Shown in pieces: positions 35,527 to 44,436 of a stretch of 64,000 nt of DNA (positions within the stretch are counted from its first letter, which is position 1; each line of letters starts with the position of its first letter). Below the pieces are notes generated by a model. It saw only the letters and a list, made by a program, of their open reading frames with translations, made no database searches and had not been told where the DNA came from. The translations under genes and the position numbers were made by a program. The DNA is from Maribacter sp. (GTDB lineage: Bacteria; Bacteroidota; Bacteroidia; Flavobacteriales; Flavobacteriaceae): the NCBI GenBank assembly GCA_020629285.1, contig JAHDDP010000015.1:20402-84401 (forward strand), given 5' to 3'.

Positions 35527-37380
35527 TTATGCTCTAGTAAGAAGAATTACCCAATCTTTTTGTTTGTTGTTTGGAGCTTTGCCTAAGTCCGCTTTTTGAC
35601 CGCCCGATACCTTTTTGATTTTCGAAGTTTTTAGCTTTCCACCTGTTTTTGGGTTGTACCATTGCACCTTATAAGTATTGTTTGATGCACTTAGGTCTAA
35701 AACTGTAGAGCCTACGCTATTCAAGTAAATGATATAAGAATCATTGGGTTTTGCTAGGCAGTAAACTGTGTTTTTGTTCTCTGAATTACCAACCAGCTGG
35801 TTATAGTTCTCCATTTCCCAATAAGAAAGATTGTTTTCTTCAAAAAACTGCAAGGCATTTTTGGCTTGATTCCAAAATAAATCTCGAGAACGGTAGTCTT
35901 CGCAGGTAAGGTCAGAATGTTCATGTTTATATCCAAAATACCATTCGTTGCCCCAGCCACCTGCCATTAGTGTTCCCCAAAGTCCGTTTCTTCTTGCCAG
36001 GTCATGATCTGGATTTTCGTTATCAGGTAAGAGGGAGTGTTGTGCGTCTCCCGGTTCATCTACAGCCACCGCCCATTGCTTGCCCGCTTTTTTTGAAGCA
36101 GCTAACCAATGCAATACTTCTTTATGTATACTACCAAAATCAGCTCTATGGGTTTGAACGGATGGTCCTGTAATACCAGATTCGACTCCTAGTAAATCAT
36201 CGAATTTTTTCCCATTATGAATGACCAAGTGATGATGATAGGGGTCGTGATTTTTAAAGTAATGGGCCATCGCCAGGCGCTGCATAGTATTTTGTGGTGG
36301 GGTTGTAGGGTTTTTTACCCACTCACCGTTTTCTTCGCAAAGATTCCAGTTTAGAGCTAAGTGATGTCCAAAGCGTGCGATTAATTCTCGGTAGTATAAC
36401 TTGCTATTGGCACCAACTCCGCCATTATCCAACAGACCTTGGTTTTCTACCTCTAAGGTTTTAAAATGTAAAAACAGTCCAATTTTTTGTGCATGACTAA
36501 AAACTATTTCCCATTGGTCTAATTTTGATACATCCATACGGTCCCAAGTATTGTAATCAACATATGGAAATACATTTTTATCATCACCCTTAATGTTATT
36601 GGTCAAAAAAGAAAAAGCATTAAGACCTTTGTTAGATAAGTAATTAAGCGCCCCAATCATTCCTTTTCCCTTGTCACCTTTCCAAACCGGGTCAGTAGTT
36701 TTCCAATCTTGAATATGTGGAGACCATGTTTTTACTAATTTATCGCCATGACCATCGTTGTGAAAAGTACCATCGAAATCTGCATAGGCTAAAAAGTTTT
36801 CAGGAGCATCTGCGCCTTGTTTTAAGAAGTATTCGTTGGTTTCAGCAAATTTCAAATAACGCTCACCAACATATTGCAATCTACCTTTTGCTCTAAAGTC
36901 TTTTCCTTTTTTATCGGTTGGGGCAATAGTGAAACTACCTGTATGGCCATCCATAAATGCTGCACTTACTCCTGTATCTACCTTATCGCTAATAGCACTC
37001 CAATTTCCTTTTCTAAAATCTACGTTAAAACCCCATTCACCAATTTCATCTGGCGCAAAATGCACTTTCCATTTATTTCCTGCAGTGGCAGAAGTCTCAC
37101 CGGCATTACCATCAGCAGCAAAATATCCTGGCACTAAGTAAGTTTTATTGGTAGCCTTATGTGTAAAGCGAACATTGAATCTGTAATTGGTAAAAGGGTT
37201 GATTTCTGACTGTTCGGATGAATGCGGACCGTCATATACTAGGGTAACCTTATGCCATTTTTTAAGCTCTCCTTCAAGTTGATAGTTGATATCGTTTTTT
37301 GAATCTTGGGCGACTGAGTAGTTTATAAACAAACAGCCTAGAGATAATAATAGATACTTAAATATGATAGCGCATTTCAT
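35527..37380 (-). CDS. DUF5060-domain TIM-barrel protein, putative glycoside hydrolase
   Basis: A 617-residue exported protein counted from ATG 37380; the frame opens at 37437 but that overlaps the GH117 gene and lacks a leader. A Sec leader (KCAIIFKYLLLSLGCLF) precedes an N-terminal beta-domain of DUF5060 type (about 35-155, with VTLVYDGPHSSE). A TIM barrel follows. Catalytic candidates by clan-A logic are Glu349/Glu350 in NWNLCEENGEW after strand 4 and Glu442 in WAVAVDEPGD near strand 7. The C-terminal 80 residues (VQWYNPKTGG to WVILLTRA) match the small domain labelled putative collagen-binding in such proteins. It is encoded after GH117 with a 22-nt gap. The substrate is unknown; a galactan oligosaccharide is likely by context. 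Confidence 0.8.
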   Translation of the reverse strand: MKCAIIFKYLLLSLGCLFINYSVAQDSKNDINYQLEGELKKWHKVTLVYDGPHSSEQSEINPFTNYRFNVRFTHKATNKTYLVPGYFAADGNAGETSATAGNKWKVHFAPDEIGEWGFNVDFRKGNWSAISDKVDTGVSAAFMDGHTGSFTIAPTDKKGKDFRAKGRLQYVGERYLKFAETNEYFLKQGADAPENFLAYADFDGTFHNDGHGDKLVKTWSPHIQDWKTTDPVWKGDKGKGMIGALNYLSNKGLNAFSFLTNNIKGDDKNVFPYVDYNTWDRMDVSKLDQWEIVFSHAQKIGLFLHFKTLEVENQGLLDNGGVGANSKLYYRELIARFGHHLALNWNLCEENGEWVKNPTTPPQNTMQRLAMAHYFKNHDPYHHHLVIHNGKKFDDLLGVESGITGPSVQTHRADFGSIHKEVLHWLAASKKAGKQWAVAVDEPGDAQHSLLPDNENPDHDLARRNGLWGTLMAGGWGNEWYFGYKHEHSDLTCEDYRSRDLFWNQAKNALQFFEENNLSYWEMENYNQLVGNSENKNTVYCLAKPNDSYIIYLNSVGSTVLDLSASNNTYKVQWYNPKTGGKLKTSKIKKVSGGQKADLGKAPNNKQKDWVILLTRA

Positions 37381-37402
37381 GATGGTAGATTTTGATAGTA
37401 TC

Positions 37403-38656
37403 TTATTTTTCCTTAACAGCTTTATTTTGAGCCTCAATACGCTGTTGCTGCTTTTTGCTTAATCCTAGTTTATAAAAATCACTTGGTTTGTAATGCCAAA
37501 TATTAGAATGGGTTTTCATTTCTTTATCATCGATTTCTAAACTTAAGTCGCAGTCAAATCGCATTAAAATAGAATATTGTTTGCCTTTGCTGCCCGCTGT
37601 AATGGCATGAGATATTCCCCAGGTAATACCTTTGCCATAATCAGTGTTTGTGAAGGCATCTGGAATATATGGTCCGCCAGCAATTGGCATTAAAGAGTTG
37701 GTAATGGCTGCAATAGAAAAGTTAACACCATCGGGCGCATATTGAATGGTAAAATGTTCGTTACCGTCTTTGATTACCAATGCGGCAATACCTTCTTTAA
37801 ATGGGAATAATGTGGTTTCGTGCCCAGAATTCAATACCGGATTTAAGGGGCTTTTGGTAAACGGACCAAGCGGGTTGTCTGCGGTAGCCAAACCTTGCAT
37901 GCGCACCAACTTAGGGTCTCCATCAAAATCGGACTTATAGTATAAATATATTTTATCGTTATAAACCAGCGGGTATGGGTCGTGAATAGAAAACTGGTCC
38001 CATGCACCTTTATCCCCATTAGGAATTACAATTTCGTTGTGGGCTGTCCAAGGTCCGTCAGGAGAATCGGCATACGAAACGGCAACGGGGCAGTCATCAC
38101 CTCTTTTTCCACTTGCCTCCATAAAACCTTGATAGTAAAGGTAGTATTTGCCTTTGTAAACCAAGATGTCCGTCGTCGAAACAGAGCGCCATCCTACTTG
38201 GGGTTTTTCAGGTCTCTTTATAGCTACACCCTGTTCTTCCCAAGTTATTCCATCTTCACTGGTAGCATACCAGATTTCGGCAAGATCCCAGTCGCTAGAA
38301 GGTATGGTATCGTTGCTTTTATCAGCACCTTGCGGCGGAGTACTAGTGTGTCGGTATGTGTACCAAACGTAATATTTACCATTATGGAATATAACTTTTG
38401 AAGGGTCTCTTCTAGAAATAGTACCGTCGCCATTATTATAATCAAATCCCTTTAACTCAGTGTATTTAAACTGAGAATAAAGTTCGTTATCTTCTGGGCG
38501 TGGAGCTAAATATTGATCATAATTACGTTGCATGGCAAGGCTCAATGGCTGATCGGGTTTCTCTTTGGGCAAATGAAAAGGAAAAGCTTTTTGGGCATTT
38601 GTTGAATAACCTAAAAAAGCAAAAAAAAGTAGAAGGGTAACGCGCTTTAAATTCAT
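37403..38656 (-). CDS. GH117-family protein, divergent clade
   Basis: A 417-residue secreted member of GH117 with a Sec leader ending near NAQ (22). The N-terminal SxAxxR motif is SLAMQR. Active-site positions appear in SRRDPSKVI, IHDPYPL and NSGHETTLFPF. It is clearly distant from the GH117 copies at 19696 and 61045, with a different N-terminal lead-in, the insertion SNDTIPSSDWD, and no lipobox. Divergent GH117 paralogues in agarolytic flavobacteria do not act on neoagaro-oligosaccharides, so a different alpha-linked terminal sugar is plausible. It is transcribed with the DUF5060 gene; the AraC regulator gene lies 112 nt upstream on the same strand. Confidence 0.85.
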   Translation of the reverse strand: MNLKRVTLLLFFAFLGYSTNAQKAFPFHLPKEKPDQPLSLAMQRNYDQYLAPRPEDNELYSQFKYTELKGFDYNNGDGTISRRDPSKVIFHNGKYYVWYTYRHTSTPPQGADKSNDTIPSSDWDLAEIWYATSEDGITWEEQGVAIKRPEKPQVGWRSVSTTDILVYKGKYYLYYQGFMEASGKRGDDCPVAVSYADSPDGPWTAHNEIVIPNGDKGAWDQFSIHDPYPLVYNDKIYLYYKSDFDGDPKLVRMQGLATADNPLGPFTKSPLNPVLNSGHETTLFPFKEGIAALVIKDGNEHFTIQYAPDGVNFSIAAITNSLMPIAGGPYIPDAFTNTDYGKGITWGISHAITAGSKGKQYSILMRFDCDLSLEIDDKEMKTHSNIWHYKPSDFYKLGLSKKQQQRIEAQNKAVKEK

Positions 38657-38768
38657 AATTACAAAGTGTATTTAATTATGATTCAAGATAAAGTAAATAC
38701 CAAGCACCTAAATTAAGTGCTGTGGTCATTAATGCAACAAGTGATCAAAACAGTACCACAAATGATTA

Positions 38769-39644
38769 TTAGAGAGTAGAAGTTTGGTTTTTGCGATATT
38801 TTCCAGGGGTAACTCCCGTTATTTTTTTGAACGTTCTAGAGAAATAGGATAAATTTTCCATTCCTATTTTATGTGAAATCTCCTCTAATGTATCATTGGT
38901 GGTCCAGAGCAATAATTGTGCACGTTCAATTCTTTTGGTCTGTATATATTTTAAAGGCCTCATTGCAAACTGTTGCAAAAATAGTCTAGAAAAATGATCG
39001 GCACTAATGTGGTATCTTTTTGCTAAATCTTGCACCTCTAGTACCTGGTCTAAATGTTCGGCAATGTAAAATAGAACATCATCTAACCTTCCGTAAGATG
39101 AGATGTTAGAGTTATTGGCGGGCTCATTTTTAATAAAGCGAGAAAGTAATATGGTCAATATACCTTGGGTTTCTAGATAGCGTTGTGTCTTCATCTGGGC
39201 ATTGTCTTTATTAAATCGTAAAAGTTCTTGAGGCTTATGTAAGTATGCCTTAGGATCACTATTTACGATGTTTCTTTTTGGGTACATGTTCGTTAAACGT
39301 TGAAAAAATAAATGATCGCCCTCATTAATGGGTACTTCGTAAATAAAGGATCTTAAATTGTAAATGGATAATCCCGTTCTTATTTCCTCAAAAAAACTAA
39401 TGTAGAACTGTTCATGATAATCTTCACATCTATACGTATTGTATACATAACTGGGAATAAGGTACATATACCCTTGCTTTAAGGTGTAGGTTTTGTTGTT
39501 ATGATAAACGGTGGCAGAACCCTTGGTTACATAAAATAAGCGGGTAAACGGGCTAATGACATTATCAAAATTCCATTCTTTGCCCAGTTTGGCGTAGCCT
39601 GTATGTAACAGACTTATTTTAAGCGATTGTAGCAGTTCTAGCAT
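38769..39644 (-). CDS. AraC-family transcriptional regulator
   Basis: A 291-residue regulator. The N-terminal half is a cupin-like sensing domain (FTRLFYVTKGSATVYHNNKTYTLKQGYMYLIP). The C-terminal half holds the two helix-turn-helix units of AraC/XylS proteins: VQDLAKRYHISADHFSRLF and LEEISHKIGMENLSYFSRTFKKITGVTPGKYR. It faces the Gfo/Idh operon divergently with 91 nt between them and precedes GH117-DUF5060 on its own strand, so it is well placed to control both. An inducer sugar from porphyran or agar is likely but cannot be named. Confidence 0.9.
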   Translation of the reverse strand: MLELLQSLKISLLHTGYAKLGKEWNFDNVISPFTRLFYVTKGSATVYHNNKTYTLKQGYMYLIPSYVYNTYRCEDYHEQFYISFFEEIRTGLSIYNLRSFIYEVPINEGDHLFFQRLTNMYPKRNIVNSDPKAYLHKPQELLRFNKDNAQMKTQRYLETQGILTILLSRFIKNEPANNSNISSYGRLDDVLFYIAEHLDQVLEVQDLAKRYHISADHFSRLFLQQFAMRPLKYIQTKRIERAQLLLWTTNDTLEEISHKIGMENLSYFSRTFKKITGVTPGKYRKNQTSTL

Positions 39645-39735
39645 AATAAAAACATTTGTTGTACTTAAAAGAATATATGTATAAGAGCTCTTGACACAAG
39701 TAGTTTAACTTTAGATACAACCAATTATATAACAG

Positions 39736-41073
39736 ATGAAAAAAGATAGTACGAACTCTAAGGTGGTGAAAAAGTCGGAATTGGACAAAAATAATATACA
39801 ACTATCAAGAAGAAATTTTATTACGAGAACAGCTTTAGCTGCCGGGGCAGTTACTATTATTCCTAGACATGTATTGGGGAAAGGGTTTGTAGCACCTAGC
39901 GATAAAATAAATTTAGGATTTATCGGATTGGGAAAACAAAGTAGAGGGTTGGCTAAGAATTTTATAAAGAACAATGCGGAAATTATAGCATGTTCAGATG
40001 TGTGGACTACAAAGAACAAATGGTTTGTAAATCATGTGTCCGATAGTCATTTGAAGATATTTGAATCCACTAGAAAAAATACGGTGGATACTTACTTAGA
40101 TTATAACGAATTATTAGAGAATTCGAAAATAGATGCCGTAGTAATAGCTTCACCAGATCATTGGCATGCTAAACATGTAATGGATAGCTTAAAGGCAAAT
40201 AAGGACGTGTATTGCGAAAAACCACTTTCCCATAATATTAAGGAAGGAAGAAATATGGTGAAAGCGGTAAAACGTTCAGGTAAAGTATTACAGGTTGGTA
40301 GCATGCAGCGGTCTTGGGATAGTTTTAGAAAAGCATGCGAACTGGTTAGAAATGGTTATCTGGGAGAGATAAAGCGTGTAGAGGTAAATGTAGGTGATCC
40401 TGCAAAGGCATATGATTTAAGCGAAGAAGCCATGCCAAGTGAAATTAATTGGAACAATTGGTGTGGTCCTGCACCTCTGCTAAACTATAATCATAGACTG
40501 GCACCCTCGAATAATGATGTAAAGTTTTGGCCAGACTGGCGTTTATTCGAAGAAACGGGTGGTGGGATCCTGTCTGATTGGGGTGCACATATGTTCGACA
40601 TCGTGCAATGGGCTTTGGGAATGGATTATACGGGACCAGTAGAACTAGTGCCTCCAGCAGACCCAACTGCAGTGAGAGGTTTAAAAATGTATTATGCAAA
40701 TGGTATAGAGGTTGAGCATAAAGATTTTGGCAGGGGCTGGGGTGTGCGTTTCTTTGGTACTGATGGTCAAATGGATATCAGTAGAGGGTATTTTGAAACA
40801 ACACCAATTAGCTTGTTAGATACCGATTATACAACCTTGAATGAAAAACTAATTCGTTCTGAAAATCACTACAGCAACTGGTTAGATGCTATCAAAAATG
40901 GAGGTACACCTATTTGCGATGTGGAAACAGGACATAGAAGTGCCAGTATATGTCATTTATCCAACATTGCATATAAATTGAATAGGCCTTTGCAGTGGAA
41001 TCCTGAAAAAGAAAAGTTTTTCAAAGATTCTGAAGCTAATCGATTACGGTCAAGAAAAGAACGCAGATTTTAG
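39736..41073 (+). CDS. Tat-exported Gfo/Idh/MocA family oxidoreductase
   Basis: A 445-residue NAD(P)-dependent oxidoreductase. The N-terminus has a twin-arginine leader (SRRNFITRTALAAGAVTI) after about 27 polar residues, so it is exported folded with its nucleotide. The Rossmann domain includes KINLGFIGLGKQSRGLAKNF and the family motif CEKPLSHN. The C-terminal part (GGGILSDWGAHMFDIVQWAL) is the usual alpha/beta dimerisation and substrate domain. Exported members oxidise or rearrange sugars while keeping a tightly bound cofactor. It is the first gene of a five-gene exported redox operon. Substrate unknown. Confidence 0.9.
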   Translation: MKKDSTNSKVVKKSELDKNNIQLSRRNFITRTALAAGAVTIIPRHVLGKGFVAPSDKINLGFIGLGKQSRGLAKNFIKNNAEIIACSDVWTTKNKWFVNHVSDSHLKIFESTRKNTVDTYLDYNELLENSKIDAVVIASPDHWHAKHVMDSLKANKDVYCEKPLSHNIKEGRNMVKAVKRSGKVLQVGSMQRSWDSFRKACELVRNGYLGEIKRVEVNVGDPAKAYDLSEEAMPSEINWNNWCGPAPLLNYNHRLAPSNNDVKFWPDWRLFEETGGGILSDWGAHMFDIVQWALGMDYTGPVELVPPADPTAVRGLKMYYANGIEVEHKDFGRGWGVRFFGTDGQMDISRGYFETTPISLLDTDYTTLNEKLIRSENHYSNWLDAIKNGGTPICDVETGHRSASICHLSNIAYKLNRPLQWNPEKEKFFKDSEANRLRSRKERRF

Positions 41074-41176
41074 AATAAGCTAATATGTCGGAAATGTACA
41101 TATTTTAGCCTTTTTTTGGTATTGTACGGCCGTTACTCTTCTTATAGCTTTGACTAAACTGAAAACACAGAAATAA

Positions 41177-44100
41177 ATGCACATGTTAAAACGATTTTTT
41201 CTTTTGCCAATAGTAGTATTGGTAGCCTCTTGTGGCGGACCCGAGTTGCCAGAAGAAGTAGCTTTGGAATATGAAGCGTTGCCGAAAACATTAGATTTTA
41301 ATCAGCATGTAAAACCTATACTTTCAGATAAATGTTACCTATGTCATGGACCAGATGCCGGTAATATAAAGGGTGGTCTGCAATTGCACTCGGCAGAGAC
41401 AGCCTATTCCGAATTATCTGAGAATCCAGGAAATTTTGCTATAGTGCCCGGTAAATTGGGTAAAAGTGAAATGTTCCATAGAATAATGACTACAGATCCT
41501 AATTTAATAATGCCTTCTCCAGATTCTCACTTAACGCTTACAGATAAAGAAAAGGCGGTGTTGGTAAAGTGGATAGAAGATGGTGCCGAGTATAAAGACC
41601 ACTGGGCATTTTTAAAGCCTGAAAAACATAAGGTTCCCAAAATCAATAATGATGAGCAGATAGCCAACCCCATAGATAATTTTGTCATCGCACAATTAGA
41701 ACCATATGATTTAAAATTATCTGAAAAGGCAGATAAAGAGACCTTGTTGCGTAGAGCTTCTATAGATTTAACGGGCTTACAGCCAACTTTAGAACATATT
41801 GAGGAATTTGTAAACGATAATTCTCCAAATGCCTTTGAAAAACAGGTAGACCGTATGTTGGCTTCAGAAAAATATGGAGAGCAACGTACGTTAGACTGGA
41901 TGGATTTGGCAAGATATGCAGATACCCATGGTTATAGTGTAGACAGGTATAGAGACACTTCGCCTTACCGAGATTGGGTAATAAAGGCTTTCAATGAAAA
42001 TATGCCTTATGACCAGTTTATATTATGGCAGTTGGCAGGGGATATGTTACCTAACGCAACGCGAGAACAAAAGCTGGCAACTACCTTTAATCGTTTGCAT
42101 CCACAAAATATGGAGGGTGGTATTATCGACGAAGAATTTAGGGTAGAATATGTAGCAGATCGCTCTCATGTTGCCAGTCAGGGTTTTTTAGGTTTGACCA
42201 TGGAATGTGCCAAATGTCATGATCATAAATATGACCCAATTTCTCAAAAGAACTATTTTGAAATGTTCAGTTTCTTTAACAATGTAGATGAAACCGGACT
42301 TATATCATGGGATAATGCTACACCGGTACCGGCCATGATGATCCCAACAGATGAGCAAGAAAAAGTATTGGCGTATTTAGAAACCTTGGTAAGTGAAAAA
42401 GAGGAAAAAGTAACTGAAACTTTTAAAACTGAAGTGGAAAAGGCTGAAGATTGGCTAAAACAAGAAAAATATAAGGAAATCTCTATTTCGGCAAAACCTG
42501 ATAATATAGTGGCTGCCATGAATTTTGATCAGGGAAAATTATTGAATACTATTGGCGGTAATGGCAAAAACAACATTCGTATGCGCCAACAATTCGTAGA
42601 TAATGAAAAACCGGTTTATAAAGAAGGTAGTCATGGTAAAGGATTGTTCATGGATGGCGATACTTGGTTAGATCTAGATAAAATTGGCATTTACCAACGT
42701 GCAGAGTCTTTTTCTATTGGCATAGAGGTTTTTGTACCGACAGACCTTGAAACCGGAGTGATTTTTCATAAAATGAATAGTCCGGAATTACATAGTTTCA
42801 GAGGTTATCACCTTAAAATAAAAGATAATAAAATAGAGGCCTTATTGGCACACGTTTGGCCAGATAACGCTTTGGTAGTAGAATCTTTAGAGGAAATTCC
42901 GAAAGAAAAATGGGTGCAGTTAACGCTTACCTATAACGGCAGCAGTAAGGCAGATGGTGTATCTATTTATATGGACGGTAAAAAACTGAGAACCAAAACG
43001 CTGTATGATAATCTGTACAAAGACATTATTTTTCATGGACTTCAATTGTACGAGAACAGTCCTATTATAGAGCCAGGCTTGCGAGTAGGTGCGGTCTGGA
43101 GAGGTAAAGGAATACGAGGTGCCGTTGTAGATAATCTTATGGTTTTTGAAAAAGAGCTAACACCAATAGAAGTGTTACAAATCTCCAATAAACAACATTT
43201 GTCTACTTTAAAAGAGAAGTCTTATGCCAGTTTAACGGCTGATGAAAAATCTGAATTAAAACAATATTATATCTCCGTCAATTCCAAAAAGTATAATAAA
43301 GCAATTAAGGAATTGGAAAAGAATCGCTTGGTACTTGCAGATAGTACAGATAATGTAAAGCAGATTATGGTAATGAAAGAGAGCAAGCAAAAAAGGCAAG
43401 CGTATCTTTTAGATCGTGGTCAGTACGATCAACCTACCGATTCTGTTTTTCCCAATACACCAGAGGCCATTTTTCCATTTTCAGATAAGTTCGAAAAAAA
43501 TAGGATCGGTTTGGCAAAATGGATTACTGATAAAAACAACCCGTTAACAGCAAGAGTTACCGTAAATAGATACTGGCAACATCTTTTTGGAACCGGAATC
43601 GTAAAAACCGTAGAAGATTTTGGAAATCAGGGAGAATTACCATCACATCCAAAATTATTAGACTGGCTTGCCTTAGAGTTTATGGAATCTGGTTGGGACG
43701 TGAAAGCGTTACATAAACTAATTGTGATGTCCAATACCTATCAACAGAGTAGTATTGCCAGTGCTGATTTGTTAGAGCTAGATGGCGAAAACAGACTATT
43801 GGCCAGAGGACCGTCTAAAAGACTGTCCGGTGAAATGTTAAGGGACAATGCGCTTTTTGCTTCAGGTTTATTGAACGAAAAAATCGGAGGGGAGAGTGTG
43901 TATCCGTATCAACCACCGGGCTTATGGCGTGTAACCGGAGATGAATATGCACAAGGGCAAGGCGAAGAACTATATAGAAGAAGTATATACACGGTTTGGA
44001 AAAGGGCAGTGCCGCATCCTACCATTTCTACTTTTGATGTACCCTCTCGTGATCTTTGTACAACAAGAAGGCAAGAAACGAATACACCGTTACAAGCGCT

Positions 44101-44425
44101 GGTACTGCTAAACGATCCTACCTTCGTTGAAGCGGCAAGGGTTCTGGGTAAAAAGATGATTGATTATAAAAATATAGAGGAGGGAATAGCAAAAACGTAT
44201 AAAAAACTTACCGGCAGAACCATCAAGAAAGAAGAATTGACCATACTAACCGATTTACAGCATACAGAATTTGAAAAGTTTAAAAATAATAATTCAAAAG
44301 CACAGGGCTGGATAAGTATTGGGGAATACAAAATAGCACCTACAGATGATATTGCCCTAGTAGCAGCTAATGCCGTGGTAGCATCTACCATTATTAATTC
44401 AGATGCATTTATTACAAAACGATAA
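41177..44425 (+). CDS. Cytochrome c-DUF1549-LamG-DUF1553 (PSD1) lipoprotein
   Basis: A 1082-residue lipoprotein (lipobox VLVASC, Cys19). Domains in order: a PSCyt1-type cytochrome c segment with heme motif CYLCH (Cys53, Cys56, His57); DUF1549/PSCyt2 (about 160-370) with a second CxxCH, CAKCH; a LamG/concanavalin-like domain (about 440-670); and DUF1553/PSD1 (about 780-1060). This architecture is best known from Planctomycetes, where it accompanies DUF1501 genes. Its biochemical role is not established; two heme sites plus a lectin-like domain suggest electron transfer coupled to a carbohydrate substrate. The DUF1501 gene follows after 11 nt. Confidence 0.9.
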   Translation: MHMLKRFFLLPIVVLVASCGGPELPEEVALEYEALPKTLDFNQHVKPILSDKCYLCHGPDAGNIKGGLQLHSAETAYSELSENPGNFAIVPGKLGKSEMFHRIMTTDPNLIMPSPDSHLTLTDKEKAVLVKWIEDGAEYKDHWAFLKPEKHKVPKINNDEQIANPIDNFVIAQLEPYDLKLSEKADKETLLRRASIDLTGLQPTLEHIEEFVNDNSPNAFEKQVDRMLASEKYGEQRTLDWMDLARYADTHGYSVDRYRDTSPYRDWVIKAFNENMPYDQFILWQLAGDMLPNATREQKLATTFNRLHPQNMEGGIIDEEFRVEYVADRSHVASQGFLGLTMECAKCHDHKYDPISQKNYFEMFSFFNNVDETGLISWDNATPVPAMMIPTDEQEKVLAYLETLVSEKEEKVTETFKTEVEKAEDWLKQEKYKEISISAKPDNIVAAMNFDQGKLLNTIGGNGKNNIRMRQQFVDNEKPVYKEGSHGKGLFMDGDTWLDLDKIGIYQRAESFSIGIEVFVPTDLETGVIFHKMNSPELHSFRGYHLKIKDNKIEALLAHVWPDNALVVESLEEIPKEKWVQLTLTYNGSSKADGVSIYMDGKKLRTKTLYDNLYKDIIFHGLQLYENSPIIEPGLRVGAVWRGKGIRGAVVDNLMVFEKELTPIEVLQISNKQHLSTLKEKSYASLTADEKSELKQYYISVNSKKYNKAIKELEKNRLVLADSTDNVKQIMVMKESKQKRQAYLLDRGQYDQPTDSVFPNTPEAIFPFSDKFEKNRIGLAKWITDKNNPLTARVTVNRYWQHLFGTGIVKTVEDFGNQGELPSHPKLLDWLALEFMESGWDVKALHKLIVMSNTYQQSSIASADLLELDGENRLLARGPSKRLSGEMLRDNALFASGLLNEKIGGESVYPYQPPGLWRVTGDEYAQGQGEELYRRSIYTVWKRAVPHPTISTFDVPSRDLCTTRRQETNTPLQALVLLNDPTFVEAARVLGKKMIDYKNIEEGIAKTYKKLTGRTIKKEELTILTDLQHTEFEKFKNNNSKAQGWISIGEYKIAPTDDIALVAANAVVASTIINSDAFITKR

Positions 44426-44436
44426 AAGAAGACATT

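Noticed and set aside
37381..37437. Upstream start for the DUF5060 protein
   Set aside because: It overlaps the end of GH117 and places basic residues before the leader; ATG 37380 gives a normal signal peptide.
38706..38725. AGCAC...GTGCT hairpin between AraC and GH117 as a terminator
   Set aside because: The stem is only 5 bp and no T run follows on the transcribed strand.
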